From Pseudomonadota bacterium (lineage in GTDB: Bacteria; Pseudomonadota; Gammaproteobacteria; Burkholderiales; Burkholderiaceae): a DNA stretch of 48,608 nt. Location: the NCBI GenBank assembly GCA_963205525.1, contig CAUJJP010000059.1, forward strand, positions 1-48,608, read 5' to 3'. Shown here piece by piece: positions 34,599-43,935 of this stretch. Both the position numbers and the translations under genes were made by a program. Each line of letters begins with the position of its first letter. Position 1 is the first letter of the stretch. The notes beneath the pieces were generated by a model that made no database searches, was not told the origin of the DNA, and was given only the letters and a program-made list of their open reading frames with translations.

Positions 34599-36313
34599 TG
34601 AAGCTGCACACGCGCGACGTGCCGCCGCGCACGGCCTGGGCGCTGGAGCAGGCGGGCGTGCATCCGCTGCTGGCGCGGCTGCTGGCGGCGCGCGGGGTGC
34701 GCGACGCCGCCGAGCTGGACGCCGACCTGGGCCGCCTGCTGCCGCCGGCCACGATGCGCGGTGCCGAGGCGGCGGCACGCCTGCTGGCGGACGCGGTCGA
34801 CGCCGGCCGGCGCATCTGCGTCGTCGCCGACTACGACTGCGACGGCGCCACCGCCTGCGCGGTGGCCTTGCGAGGCCTGCGCCTGCTCGGCGCCGCGCCG
34901 CAGGACCTGGGCTATGTGGTGCCCGACCGCGCCGTGCACGGCTACGGTCTGACGCCGGCGATCGTCGACCTCGCGCTCGCGCAGCTCCCGCAGCTGCTGC
35001 TGACGGTGGACAACGGCATCGCCAGCCTGGCCGGCGTGGCGCACGCGCGCGCCGCCGGGCTGCAGGTGCTGGTGACCGACCACCACCTGCCGGCGCGCGA
35101 GGACGACGCCGTCGTGCTGCCGGCCGCCGACGTGATCGTCAACCCCAACCAGCCCGGCTGCGCCTTCGAGAGCAAGTCGCTGGCCGGCGTCGGCGTCATG
35201 TTCTACGTCCTGCTGGCCACGCGCGCCGAGCTGCGCGCGCGCGGACGCTTCGACGCCGCCAGCCAACCGCGGCTGGACGCCTTGCTCGACCTCGTCGCGC
35301 TCGGCACCGTGGCCGATGTGGTGCGGCTGGACGCCAACAACCGCCGCCTCGTCGCCCAGGGCCTGCGGCGCATCCGCAGCGGGCGCATGCAGCCGGGGCT
35401 GGCGGCGCTGTTCGCCGCCGCCGGGCGCGACCCCGCGCGTGCCGCCGCCTTCGACTTTGGATTTGCCCTCGGCCCGCGCATCAACGCCGCCGGCCGGCTG
35501 GCGGACATGACGCTGGGCATCGAGTGCCTGCTCACCGACGACGCGCTGCGCGCCGGCGAGCTGGCGCAGCAGCTCGACCAGATCAACCGCGAGCGCCGCG
35601 AGGTCGAGGCCGGCATGCGCGAGCAGGCCCAGGCCATGCTCGAACGCTGGGCCGACGACGACCCGCGGCCGGCGCTGGCGCTGTACGACCCCGAGTTCCA
35701 CGAGGGCGTGGTCGGCATCGTCGCCGGACGCCTGAAGGACAGGCTGCACCGCCCGACCTTCGTCTTCGCGCGCGGTGCCGACGGCCTGCTCAAGGGCTCC
35801 GGCCGATCCATCCCGGGATTTCACCTGCGCGATGCGCTGGACCTGCTGGCCAAGCGCCACCCGGGGGTGCTGCTGCGCTTCGGTGGCCACGCCATGGCCG
35901 CCGGCTGCACGCTGGCGGAATCGGCCTTCGCCACCTTCGACGCCGGCTTCCAGGCCGTCGCTGCCGAGTGGCTGGACGCCGCTGCGCTCACGCGCACCCT
36001 GCACACCGACGGCCCGCTGCCGCTGCAGTGGTTCAACGCCGAGACCGCACAGCTGCTGGATGCTCAGGTCTGGGGCCAGGGATTCGAGGCCCCCGTCTTC
36101 TGCGACGAGGTGCAGGTGCTGCAGCAGCGGCTGGTGGGCGAGAAGCACCTCAAGCTGCGCCTGCGTCACCAGGGCGAGCTGCGCGACGCGATCTGGTTCG
36201 GCCACGTCGACCCCTTGCCCGAGCGCGTGCGCCTGGCCTGGCGGCTCGCGCTCGACGAGTGGCAGGGCCGGCAGCGCGTGCAGATGGTGGTCGAGTCGGC
36301 GCAGGAGCTCTGA
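34598..36313 (+). CDS. recJ: Single-stranded-DNA exonuclease RecJ
   Basis: 5'-3' ssDNA exonuclease in recombination and mismatch repair. DHH-family motifs: VVADYDCDGATA (I), TVDNGIASLAG (II), VTDHHLP (III, the DHH), and LVALGTVADVV (IV), all within the first half. The DHHA1 domain has GRSIPGFHLRDAL and LLRFGGHAMAAGC. A C-terminal OB-fold follows. 571 residues, typical. ATG 34598 overlaps the previous stop as TGATG. The motif order and FGGHAMAAGC confirm RecJ over other DHH phosphoesterases. Confidence 0.95.
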   Translation: MKLHTRDVPPRTAWALEQAGVHPLLARLLAARGVRDAAELDADLGRLLPPATMRGAEAAARLLADAVDAGRRICVVADYDCDGATACAVALRGLRLLGAAPQDLGYVVPDRAVHGYGLTPAIVDLALAQLPQLLLTVDNGIASLAGVAHARAAGLQVLVTDHHLPAREDDAVVLPAADVIVNPNQPGCAFESKSLAGVGVMFYVLLATRAELRARGRFDAASQPRLDALLDLVALGTVADVVRLDANNRRLVAQGLRRIRSGRMQPGLAALFAAAGRDPARAAAFDFGFALGPRINAAGRLADMTLGIECLLTDDALRAGELAQQLDQINRERREVEAGMREQAQAMLERWADDDPRPALALYDPEFHEGVVGIVAGRLKDRLHRPTFVFARGADGLLKGSGRSIPGFHLRDALDLLAKRHPGVLLRFGGHAMAAGCTLAESAFATFDAGFQAVAAEWLDAAALTRTLHTDGPLPLQWFNAETAQLLDAQVWGQGFEAPVFCDEVQVLQQRLVGEKHLKLRLRHQGELRDAIWFGHVDPLPERVRLAWRLALDEWQGRQRVQMVVESAQEL

Positions 36314-36316
36314 ACG

Positions 36317-37036
36317 ATGGACGCCGAGGCGGCGCAGCCTGGATCGGCGCTGCCGGTGTTCGGCTTCGTCAGCGTGCACCGGCAGCCGATCATCGACGGC
36401 GTGGCCGCCGAGGCGGCCTGGCTGGCGCGCGCCGCCGAGGGTGGGCCGGCGGCGGCCCACCTGTGGACCGCGCCCGAGGGGCTGGTCGTGCCGCGCCGCC
36501 ACGCCATGCGCGCGGGCTGGGCGGCGCTGGACCAGCGCGGCCTGCAGCAGCGCGCCAGCGGCGGCGGCCTGGTGCCGCAGGGGCCGGGGATCTGGAACCT
36601 GAGCCTGGTCTGGCGCGCCGCCGCGAGCCCGGCGCTGCACGCGGTCTACGCCGAGCTGTGCGCGAACCTGTGCCAGGCCTTCGCCCGCCTGGGCCTGCAG
36701 GCGGCGCCGGGCGAGGTGGCGGGTTCGTTCTGCGACGGGCGCTGGAATCTGGCCGTGGGCGGACGCAAGTTCGTCGGCACCGCACAGGCGCACAAGAGGC
36801 TGCACGGGCAGACGCTGGTGCTGGCGCACGCGGTGATCGTGGTCGACGCCCAGGCGCAGCAGCTGTGCGCGCGCTGCAACGCTTTCGAGCAGGCGCTGGG
36901 CAGCGCCGAGCGCTACCGGCCCGAGGTCCTGACCAGCATCGCCGCCGAGCTGCCGGGGGTCGCGGACATCGAGTCGCGCACCCTCGGCGTGCTCGCCGAG
37001 CAGTTCGCGCGCGTGCTGGTGCAGCCGGTGCGCTGA
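36317..37036 (+). CDS. Lipoate-protein ligase A-like protein
   Basis: 239 residues of the biotin/lipoate A/B ligase family. The adenylate-binding loop reads LQQRASGGGLVPQGPGIWNLSL, and the catalytic-lysine region reads CDGRWNLAVGGRKFVGTAQAHK (key run NLAVGGRKFVGTAQ), with Lys in GRKFVGTAQ. It is likely to attach lipoate or octanoate to E2 subunits or GcvH, or to be an octanoyltransferase of the LipM type. It starts four bases after recJ, so is probably co-transcribed. It lacks the C-terminal accessory domain of E. coli LplA. Confidence 0.75.
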   Translation: MDAEAAQPGSALPVFGFVSVHRQPIIDGVAAEAAWLARAAEGGPAAAHLWTAPEGLVVPRRHAMRAGWAALDQRGLQQRASGGGLVPQGPGIWNLSLVWRAAASPALHAVYAELCANLCQAFARLGLQAAPGEVAGSFCDGRWNLAVGGRKFVGTAQAHKRLHGQTLVLAHAVIVVDAQAQQLCARCNAFEQALGSAERYRPEVLTSIAAELPGVADIESRTLGVLAEQFARVLVQPVR

Positions 37037-37058
37037 ACCGCGCGCCGCGATCGCAGGC

Positions 37059-37604
37059 TCAGGCGATGTCGCCCACGTGCACCGCGTAGCTGCCGCGCTG
37101 GCGGTCGGCGAAGAAGTGCTCCAGGGTCTGGCGCACGGTGCGAAACGCGATCTGCTCCCAGGGGATCTCGTGCTCGCGGAAGAGCTGCGCCTGCAGCGTC
37201 TCCGGGCCCGGCGCGAGCCGGGTGTCGAGCATGCGCGCGCGGTAGAACAGGTGCAGCTGTCCGGCGCGCACGACGTTGAGCACGGTGAACAAGCCCTCCA
37301 GCTCGACCTGGGCGCCGGCTTCCTCGTCGGTCTCGCGCAGCGCGCCCTCGGCGACCGACTCGCCCAGCTCCTGGAAGCCGGCCGGCAGCGTCCACAGCCC
37401 GTGGCGCGGCTCGATCGCGCGCCGGCACAGCAGCACCCGGTCCTCCCACACCGGCAGCGTGCCGACGACGTTGATCGGGTTCTCGTAGTGGATCTCGCCG
37501 CAGGCGCTGCACACCGCGCGCTCGCGGTTGTCGTCGGCAGGGATCTGGTAGCGGGTGGCGGCGCCGCAGACGCGACAGTGCTGGATGCGGCGGGGCGCGA
37601 ACAT
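37059..37604 (-). CDS. NUDIX hydrolase with N-terminal zinc ribbon
   Basis: 181 residues. The N-terminal CxxC-x(n)-CxxC knuckle (HCRVCGAATRY and AVCSACGEIHYENP) resembles the NudC-type zinc ribbon. The Nudix box is GFQELGESVAEGALRETDEEAG (G-x5-E-x7-REx2EE), described by its key run GALRETDEEAG. Substrates in relatives include NADH, ADP-ribose and FAD; not assignable here. ATG 37604 is preferred; an earlier ATG at 37631 lies in the divergent promoter region shared with the next gene. Confidence 0.87.
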   Translation of the reverse strand: MFAPRRIQHCRVCGAATRYQIPADDNRERAVCSACGEIHYENPINVVGTLPVWEDRVLLCRRAIEPRHGLWTLPAGFQELGESVAEGALRETDEEAGAQVELEGLFTVLNVVRAGQLHLFYRARMLDTRLAPGPETLQAQLFREHEIPWEQIAFRTVRQTLEHFFADRQRGSYAVHVGDIA

Positions 37605-37657
37605 CGGTCCAGTGTAGCGGCGTGGCATCATGGCCCGCTCGCCTGGAGCACCCGCCG

Positions 37658-38320
37658 ATGAGCCTCGTTTTCCCCGCTTGCGAACCGGTCAGCCTGCCGG
37701 TGGCCGGAGGTGGCCGCTTCCCGGTGCACCGCGTCTACTGCGTCGGCCGCAACTACGCCGAGCATGCGCAGGAGATGGGGCACAGCGGGCGCGAGCCGCC
37801 GTTTTTCTTCATGAAGCCGGCTGACGCCCTGCTGCCGGTGGCGGCCGGCGCGACCGGCGAGATGGACTACCCAACGCTCACCGCCGACCTGCAGCACGAG
37901 GTCGAGCTGGTGGTGGCGCTCGGTCCCGGTGCCCGCGTCTGGGGCCACGCGGTGGGGCTGGACATGACGCGCCGCGACCTGCAGGCGCAGATGAAGAAGC
38001 AGGGCCGGCCGTGGGAAATCGGCAAGGCCTTCGAGCAGGCGGCCCCGATCGGCCCCATCGTCGCGCTGGCGGACGGCGCGGTGCCGAACGCGGGGGCGAT
38101 CTCGCTCGACGTGAACGGCCAGCGCCGCCAAAGCGGCGACCTCTCGGACCTGATCTGGAACGTCGCCGAGACCCTGGAGCAGCTCGCGCGCGCCTGGACC
38201 CTGCAACCCGGCGACCTGATCTTCACCGGCACCCCGGCCGGGGTCGGCACGGTGCTGCGCGGCGATCTGCTGTGCGCGCGCATTGCCGGCCTGCCGGACT
38301 TGATGCTGCGCCTGCGCTGA
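37658..38320 (+). CDS. Fumarylacetoacetate-hydrolase family protein (fumarylpyruvate hydrolase-like)
   Basis: 220 residues. FAH-fold landmarks are VYCVGRNYAEHAQEMG, PFFFMKPADAL, LQHEVELVVALG (metal-binding Glu residues), GLDMTRRDLQ and LIFTGTPAGVGTV. It hydrolyses a C-C bond in acylpyruvates. With the following maleylpyruvate-isomerase-like gene the pair resembles the end of the gentisate pathway (fumarylpyruvate to fumarate plus pyruvate). No gentisate dioxygenase is here, so a housekeeping acylpyruvase role is also possible. Confidence 0.85.
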   Translation: MSLVFPACEPVSLPVAGGGRFPVHRVYCVGRNYAEHAQEMGHSGREPPFFFMKPADALLPVAAGATGEMDYPTLTADLQHEVELVVALGPGARVWGHAVGLDMTRRDLQAQMKKQGRPWEIGKAFEQAAPIGPIVALADGAVPNAGAISLDVNGQRRQSGDLSDLIWNVAETLEQLARAWTLQPGDLIFTGTPAGVGTVLRGDLLCARIAGLPDLMLRLR

Positions 38321-38334
38321 AGGCTTGGCGGACC

Positions 38335-38967
38335 ATGGAGCTCTACAACTACCACCTCAGCTCGGCCTCGTACCGGGTGCGCATCGTGCTCGCCCTCAAG
38401 GGCCTGGCCTACGACTACAAGCCGGTGCAGCTGCGCCGCAACGAGCAGTTCGGCGAATCCTATGCCGCGGTGTCGGCGTCGCGCCTGGTGCCCTTGCTGA
38501 AGGACGGCGAGCACGTGCTGACGCAGTCGCTGGCGATCATGGAGTACCTGGAGGAGACCCATCCCGAGCCGCCGCTGCTGCCGCCGGACGCCGCCGGGCG
38601 CGCCCGCGTGCGTGCGATCGCGCTCGACATCGCGTGCGAGATCCACCCGCTGGACAACCTGCGCGTGCTGCGTTACCTGGTGGGTCCGATGAAGCTGTCG
38701 GAGGAAGACAAGGACCGCTGGTACCGGCACTGGGTGGAGACCGGGCTGGAGGTGGTGGAGCGCCAGCTCGCGGCGCAGCCCTCGACCTACTGCCACGGCG
38801 AGACGCCTACCCTGGCCGACGCCTGCCTGGTGCCGCAGATCTTCAACGCCAGGCGCATGGACTGCCGGCTCGACCATGTGCCGCAGGTGATGCGGGTGTT
38901 CGACGCCTGCATGAAGCTGGACGCCTTCGAGCACACGCGTCCCGAGCGCTGCCCGGATGCCGAATGA
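38335..38967 (+). CDS. maiA: Maleylacetoacetate/maleylpyruvate isomerase (zeta-class GST)
   Basis: 210 residues. The thioredoxin-like N-terminal domain starts MELYNYHLSSASYRVRIVLA, with the SSxSxRVR glutathione-binding motif (SSASYRVR). It then has LVPLLKDGEHVLTQSLAIMEYLEE (key run LTQSLAIMEYLEE), typical of zeta GSTs. The helical C-terminal domain contains DIACEIHPLDNLRVL. Isomerises maleyl- to fumaryl-acetoacetate or -pyruvate using glutathione. It lies 14 bases after the FAH-family gene and overlaps pgeF by 11 bases, so the three form one operon. Confidence 0.9.
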   Translation: MELYNYHLSSASYRVRIVLALKGLAYDYKPVQLRRNEQFGESYAAVSASRLVPLLKDGEHVLTQSLAIMEYLEETHPEPPLLPPDAAGRARVRAIALDIACEIHPLDNLRVLRYLVGPMKLSEEDKDRWYRHWVETGLEVVERQLAAQPSTYCHGETPTLADACLVPQIFNARRMDCRLDHVPQVMRVFDACMKLDAFEHTRPERCPDAE

Positions 38968-39718
38968 GCTGCGCCCCGCCGACTGGCCGGCGACGCTGGG
39001 CGCGCACTGCAGCACACGCGCGGGCGGTGTCAGCGGCGGGCCCTACGAGTCGCTGAACCTGGGGCTCGCGGTCGGCGATGCCGCCGCCGCGGTGGCCGAG
39101 AACCGGCGCCGCTTCACCGCCCGGCTGGAGGGCGCGCGGCCCTTGTGGCTGCAACAGGTGCACGGGGCGCGGGTGCTGAATGCCGACGCCGACGCGCTGG
39201 CAGGCGAGCCGCCGAGCGCCGACGCGGCCTGGACCGACGAGATCGGCGTGGCCTGCGTGGTGCAGGTGGCCGACTGCCTGCCGGTGCTGCTGGCGCGCCC
39301 CGACGGCCGCGCCGTGGCCGCCGCGCACGCCGGCTGGCGCGGCCTGGCCGGCGGCGTGCTGGACGCCACCGTGCAGGCGCTGTGCGAAGGCAGCGGCGCC
39401 GATCCGGCGGACCTGCTGGCCTGGCTCGGACCCTGCATCGGGGCGGACGCCTTCGAAGTCGGTGCCGAGGTGCAGCAGGCCTTTGCCGAAGACGCTGCGC
39501 GCGACCCCGCCCTGCTGCGTGCGGCGCCCAGGCCCGACGGTGCGCCGCGCTGGCGCGCCGACCTCGCCGGCCTGGCGCGGGTGCGGCTGCAGCGGCTGGG
39601 CCTGCGCCGGCTGCAGGGTGGCCGCTGGTGCACCGTCAGCGACCGTTCACGCTTCTTTTCCTACCGGCGCGACGGGGTCTGCGGCCGCTTCGCCGCTGCC
39701 GTCTGGCGCCGCGCTTGA
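38957..39718 (+). CDS. pgeF: Peptidoglycan editing factor PgeF (YfiH/laccase-domain family)
   Basis: 253 residues. The family's Cys/His centre is visible in LQQVHGARV, VQVADCLPVLLA, AAAHAGWRGLAGGV and WLGPCIGADAFEVG. These proteins remove wrongly incorporated residues from peptidoglycan precursors; they were earlier called multicopper polyphenol oxidases. The C-terminus WCTVSDRSRFFSYRRDGVCGR fits (key run FFSYRRDGVCGR). Its last 72 bases overlap the convergent small membrane-protein gene. Confidence 0.9.
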   Translation: MPNELRPADWPATLGAHCSTRAGGVSGGPYESLNLGLAVGDAAAAVAENRRRFTARLEGARPLWLQQVHGARVLNADADALAGEPPSADAAWTDEIGVACVVQVADCLPVLLARPDGRAVAAAHAGWRGLAGGVLDATVQALCEGSGADPADLLAWLGPCIGADAFEVGAEVQQAFAEDAARDPALLRAAPRPDGAPRWRADLAGLARVRLQRLGLRRLQGGRWCTVSDRSRFFSYRRDGVCGRFAAAVWRRA

Positions 39719-39919
39719 ACCCGTCGCTGAGCCCGCGTGGGCTGCGGCGCGGCGGCGACGATGCGGCGTGCCCAGGATGTACAGCAGCAGGGCCAGCGAC
39801 CCCAGGCCGTACAGCAGCAGCGTCATCAACGCCCCCAGCACGCTGCCCTGGGGCGCCAGCGCTTCCGCCAGCGCCATCATCAGCACGACGTAGATCCAGG
39901 CGATGGCGACGATGTACAT
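39647..39919 (-). CDS. Small two-helix membrane protein
   Basis: 90 residues: two hydrophobic segments (MYIVAIAWIYVVLMMALAEA and LGALMTLLLYGLGSLALLLYIL) then TPHRRRRAAAH and a polar tail that runs antisense into pgeF. It is a recognisable short protein of betaproteobacteria, of unknown function. ATG 39919 is preceded by AGCAGG. It diverges from phaC. Confidence 0.7.
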   Translation of the reverse strand: MYIVAIAWIYVVLMMALAEALAPQGSVLGALMTLLLYGLGSLALLLYILGTPHRRRRAAAHAGSATGSSAAPDGSGEAAADPVAPVGKEA

Positions 39920-40031
39920 CCTGCTAGGTGGAAAATGATTCCGGATAATGGAATTCAATGTCAACCGATGGTAAGCGATCTGGCGTACAACGTGACCATG
40001 TTCACGCCCGGCCTGTTCCCAGGAGACCGCT

Positions 40032-41933
40032 TTGAGCAGCACGCCTAGAGCCCGTCCGCGCCCGGCTGCCGCCGGCACCAAGAAGCCCGCTGCCGAGCGC
40101 GCGGCGCAAGCCGGCTCCGCGCGCCCGCGCGCCGGGACGAGCCCCGCGCCGAAGGCGCCCGGCGTGGCCAGGGCCCGCAAGACAGGCCAGGCAGGCCAGG
40201 CACCCCAGGGGCCAGAAGCAGGCAAGGCGGCTCCTGCGGCAGCGCCGTCGGCGGCCGCGGGCGGCTTGCGCGAGCCCGCAGCGGCCTTTGGCGCCGCGCT
40301 GAGCGACATGTTCGGCCGCCTGCAGGGCCTGAGCCTGCCGCAGGCCGAACTGGCGGCGCTGCAGGGTGAGTACCTGCAGGGCGCGCTGCAGGTCTGGAAC
40401 GACAGCCTGCAAGGCCTGCAGCAAGGCCAGGCGCAGCCGCCGGCGGACCGGCGCTTCGCCGGCCAGCCCTGGCTCGCCAACCCGGCCGCCGCCTACACGG
40501 CGCAGATGTACTTGCTCAACGCGCGCACCCTGATGCAGATGGCCGAGGCGGTGCAGGGCGACGCCAAGACCCGTGCCCGCATCCGCTTTGCGGTCCAGCA
40601 GTGGATAGACGCCAGCAGCCCCAGCAACTTCCTGGCCTTCAACCCCGAGGCGCTGGACAAGGCGGTGCAGACCCAGGGCCAGAGCATCGTCGCCGGCATG
40701 CAGCACCTGCTGCAGGACCTGGGCAAGGGCCATGTCTCGCAGACTGACGAGTCGGTGTTCGAGGTCGGCCGCAACGTCGCCACCACCGAGGGCGCGGTGG
40801 TGTTCGAGAACGAGCTGTTCCAGCTCATCGAGTACAAGCCGCTCACGCCGCAGGTGCACGAGCGCCCGATGCTGTTCGTGCCGCCGTGCATCAACAAGTA
40901 CTACATCCTGGACCTGCAGCCGCAGAACTCGCTGATCCGCTACACCGTGGAGCAGGGGCACCGGGTCTTCGTGGTGAGCTGGCGCAACCCGGACGACAGC
41001 CTCAAGTCCCTGAGCTGGGACGACTACATCGAGCGCGGGGCGATCCGCGCGATCGAGGTCGTGCGCGAGATCGGCGCCACGCCGACCGTCAACACGCTGG
41101 GCTTTTGCGTCGGCGGCACCATCCTCGCCACCGCGCTGGCGGTGCTGGCGGCGCGCGGCGAGCAGCCAGCGCAGAGCCTGACTCTGCTGACCACGCTGCT
41201 GGACTTCGCCGACACCGGGGTGCTGGACATCTTCGTCGACGAGGCATCGGTCCGGTTGCGCGAACTGACCATAGGCGCCCAGGCCTCGACCGGACCCGGC
41301 CTGCTCAAGGGCAGCGAGCTCGCCACCACCTTCAGCTTTCTGCGCCCGAACGACCTGGTCTGGAACTACGTCGTCGGCAACTACCTCAAGGGCGAGGCGC
41401 CGCCCCCCTTCGACCTCCTGTACTGGAACGGCGACAGCACCAACCTGCCGGGCCCCATGTACTGCTGGTACCTGCGCCACACCTATCTGCAGAACGAACT
41501 CAAGCTGCCGGGCCGGCTCCAGGTCTGCGGCCAGCCGCTGGACCTGGGCACGATCACCGCGCCGGCCTTCGTCTACGGCAGCCGCGAGGACCACATCGTG
41601 CCCTGGAAGGCGGCCTACGCCTCGACCCAGATCCTGCGCGGCCCGACCCAGTTCGTGCTCGGCGCCAGCGGCCACATCGCCGGCGTCATCAACCCGCCGC
41701 CGCGGCCGGGCAAGCCGGCCAAGCGCAGCCACTGGACCCATTCCAGGCTGCCGGCCCAGGCCGACGACTGGCTGGCCGGCGCCACCGAGCACCCGGGCAG
41801 CTGGTGGAGCCGCTGGAGCGACTGGCTGGCGCCGCACGGCGGCCGCCTCGTCGCCGCGCCGCGCGGCTATGGCAGCCGCAGCCACAAGCGCATCGAAGCG
41901 GCCCCCGGCCGCTACGTCAAGGTCAAAGCCTGA
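40032..41933 (+). CDS. phaC: Class I poly(R)-hydroxyalkanoate synthase
   Basis: Polymerises (R)-3-hydroxyacyl-CoA into polyhydroxyalkanoate on granules. The catalytic cysteine is C359 in the lipase-box-like LGFCVGGTILA; the Asp is in YGSREDHIVPW and the His in GASGHIAGVINPP. 633 residues, with an Ala/Pro/Lys-rich N-terminal extension of about 65 residues before the conserved domain. The start is TTG 40032, with AGGAG (40021-40025) seven bases upstream; no in-frame ATG lies nearby. First gene of phaC-phaA-phaB. Confidence 0.93.
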   Translation: MSSTPRARPRPAAAGTKKPAAERAAQAGSARPRAGTSPAPKAPGVARARKTGQAGQAPQGPEAGKAAPAAAPSAAAGGLREPAAAFGAALSDMFGRLQGLSLPQAELAALQGEYLQGALQVWNDSLQGLQQGQAQPPADRRFAGQPWLANPAAAYTAQMYLLNARTLMQMAEAVQGDAKTRARIRFAVQQWIDASSPSNFLAFNPEALDKAVQTQGQSIVAGMQHLLQDLGKGHVSQTDESVFEVGRNVATTEGAVVFENELFQLIEYKPLTPQVHERPMLFVPPCINKYYILDLQPQNSLIRYTVEQGHRVFVVSWRNPDDSLKSLSWDDYIERGAIRAIEVVREIGATPTVNTLGFCVGGTILATALAVLAARGEQPAQSLTLLTTLLDFADTGVLDIFVDEASVRLRELTIGAQASTGPGLLKGSELATTFSFLRPNDLVWNYVVGNYLKGEAPPPFDLLYWNGDSTNLPGPMYCWYLRHTYLQNELKLPGRLQVCGQPLDLGTITAPAFVYGSREDHIVPWKAAYASTQILRGPTQFVLGASGHIAGVINPPPRPGKPAKRSHWTHSRLPAQADDWLAGATEHPGSWWSRWSDWLAPHGGRLVAAPRGYGSRSHKRIEAAPGRYVKVKA

Positions 41934-41960
41934 TCGATTCACAAGCACCAAGGAGAACCC

Positions 41961-43139
41961 ATGACCGACATCGTCATCGTCGCCGCCGCCCGCACCGCGG
42001 TCGGCAAGTTCGGCGGCACGCTCGCCAAGACCCCGGCCTCGGCGCTCGGCGCGACCGTGATCCGCGCCCTGCTCGAGCGCAGCAAGCTCGACGGCGCGCA
42101 GGTCGGAGAGGTCATCCTGGGCCAGGTGCTGCAGGCCGGCTGCGGCCAGAACCCGGCGCGCCAGGCGGTGATCGCCGCCGGGCTGCCGAACGCGGTGCCG
42201 GCGATGACGATCAACAAGGTCTGCGGCTCGGGCCTGAAGGCGGTGATGCTGGGCCTGCAGGCGATCCGCGACGGCGACAGCGAGATCGTGATCGCCGGTG
42301 GCCAGGAGAACATGAGCCTGGCGCCGCACGTGCTGCCGGGCAGCCGCGACGGCCAGCGCATGGGCGACTGGAAGCTCGTCGACACCATGGTCAACGACGG
42401 CCTGTGGGACGTCTACAACCGCTACCACATGGGCATCACGGCCGAGAACGTGGCGCGCGAGCACGGCATCAGCCGCGAGCAGCAGGACGCGCTCGCCCTG
42501 GCGAGCCAGCAGAAGGCCGCGGCGGCGCAGGACGCCGGTCGCTTCAAGGACGAGATCGTGCCGGTCATGATCGCGCAGAAGAAGGGCGACCCGGTTCCCT
42601 TCGACGCCGACGAATACATCAACCGCAAGACCAATGCCGAGGCCCTGGCCGCCCTGCGCCCGGCCTTCGACAAGGCCGGCAGCGTGACCGCCGGCAACGC
42701 CAGCGGGCTCAACGACGGCGCCGCCGGCGTGCTGCTGATGAGCGCCAAGAAGGCCGACCAGCTCGGCCTGACGCCGCTGGCGCGCATCGCCAGCTACGCC
42801 AGCGCCGGCCTGGACCCGGCCACCATGGGCATAGGGCCGGTGCCGGCCTCGCGCCGCGCGCTCGAGCGCGCGGGCTGGAAGCCGGCCGACCTGGACCTGC
42901 TGGAGATCAACGAGGCCTTCGCCGCCCAGGCCTGCGCGGTGCACCAGCAGATGGGCTGGGACACGAGCAAGGTCAACGTGAACGGCGGCGCGATCGCGAT
43001 CGGACACCCCATCGGCGCCAGCGGCTGCCGCATCCTGGTCACCCTGCTGCACGAGATGCAGCGTCGCAGCGCGCGCAAGGGCATCGCCAGCCTGTGCATA
43101 GGCGGCGGCATGGGCGTGGCGCTGACCGTCGAGCGCTGA
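41961..43139 (+). CDS. phaA: Acetyl-CoA acetyltransferase (beta-ketothiolase)
   Basis: Condenses two acetyl-CoA to acetoacetyl-CoA, the first step of PHB synthesis. The nucleophile is C88 in [12 protein letters not shown]; the other active-site motifs are [17 protein letters not shown] and the Cys in [11 protein letters not shown] near the end. 392 residues, standard. AAGGAG lies upstream of ATG 41961 and the gene follows phaC by 27 bases. Confidence 0.95.
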   Translation: MTDIVIVAAARTAVGKFGGTLAKTPASALGATVIRALLERSKLDGAQVGEVILGQVLQAGCGQNPARQAVIAAGLPNAVPAMTINKVCGSGLKAVMLGLQAIRDGDSEIVIAGGQENMSLAPHVLPGSRDGQRMGDWKLVDTMVNDGLWDVYNRYHMGITAENVAREHGISREQQDALALASQQKAAAAQDAGRFKDEIVPVMIAQKKGDPVPFDADEYINRKTNAEALAALRPAFDKAGSVTAGNASGLNDGAAGVLLMSAKKADQLGLTPLARIASYASAGLDPATMGIGPVPASRRALERAGWKPADLDLLEINEAFAAQACAVHQQMGWDTSKVNVNGGAIAIGHPIGASGCRILVTLLHEMQRRSARKGIASLCIGGGMGVALTVER

Positions 43140-43186
43140 AGAAGGATTTCCAACCCCCCTGCAGAGGGCATACACCGGAGGTACAC

Positions 43187-43924
43187 ATGAGCCAGAAGAT
43201 TGCATACGTCACCGGCGGCATGGGCGGCATCGGCACCGCGATCTGCCAGCGCCTGGCCCGGGACGGCTTCAAGGTCATCGCCGGCTGCGGGCCCACGCGC
43301 GACGCCCAGAAGTGGCTGGACGAGCAAAAGGCGCTGGGCTATTCCTTCCACGCCAGCGTCGGCAACGTCGCCGACTGGGACAGCACGGTGGCCGCCTTCT
43401 CCAAGGCCAGGCACGAGCACGGCTCGATCGACGTGCTGGTGAACAACGCCGGCATCACGCGCGACCGCATGTTCCTGAAGATGACGCCCGACGACTGGCG
43501 GGCGGTGATAGACACCAACCTCAACAGCATGTTCAACGTCACCAAGCAGGTGGTGCCGGACATGGTGGAAAAGGGCTGGGGCCGGATCATCCAGATCTCG
43601 TCGGTGAACGGCGAGAAAGGTCAGGCCGGGCAGACCAACTACTCGGCGGCCAAGGCCGGCATGCACGGCTTCACGATGGCGCTGGCGCAGGAACTGGCGA
43701 GCCGCGGCGTGACCGTGAACACCGTCAGCCCGGGCTACATCGGGACCGAGATGGTGCGCGCGATCAAGCCCGAGATCCTGGACAAGATCGTCGCCACCAT
43801 CCCCATCAAGCGCCTGGGCACGCCGGAGGAGATCGGCTCCATCGTCGGCTGGCTGGCGGGGCCGGACTCCGGCTTCACCACCGGTGCCGAGCTGTCCTGC
43901 AACGGCGGGCTGCACATGAGCTGA
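43187..43924 (+). CDS. phaB: Acetoacetyl-CoA reductase (NADPH)
   Basis: Short-chain dehydrogenase reducing acetoacetyl-CoA to (R)-3-hydroxybutyryl-CoA. Nucleotide motif TGGMGGIG near the start, NNAG at NNAGITRDRMF, and the catalytic Ser/Tyr/Lys in ISSVNGEKGQAGQTNYSAAK (YSAAK). 245 residues, and SSVNGEKGQ and GYIGTEMV are typical of PhaB. GGAGG lies five bases before ATG 43187. It completes phaCAB; no phaR or phasin gene follows. Confidence 0.95.
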   Translation: MSQKIAYVTGGMGGIGTAICQRLARDGFKVIAGCGPTRDAQKWLDEQKALGYSFHASVGNVADWDSTVAAFSKARHEHGSIDVLVNNAGITRDRMFLKMTPDDWRAVIDTNLNSMFNVTKQVVPDMVEKGWGRIIQISSVNGEKGQAGQTNYSAAKAGMHGFTMALAQELASRGVTVNTVSPGYIGTEMVRAIKPEILDKIVATIPIKRLGTPEEIGSIVGWLAGPDSGFTTGAELSCNGGLHMS

Positions 43925-43935
43925 GCGGCGCCGCC

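Noticed and set aside
39737..40048. 103-aa plus-strand frame in front of phaC
   Set aside because: It runs antisense through the small membrane-protein gene and into the phaC start; no family resemblance or ribosome site.
40002..43205. Very long open frame (over 1000 codons) on the minus strand across phaC and phaA
   Set aside because: It is the antisense of two well-recognised genes in GC-rich DNA; its translation is His/Arg/Gln/Val-rich with no family features. Similar antisense frames over lon, clpX, the RND pump and recJ were left out for the same reason.
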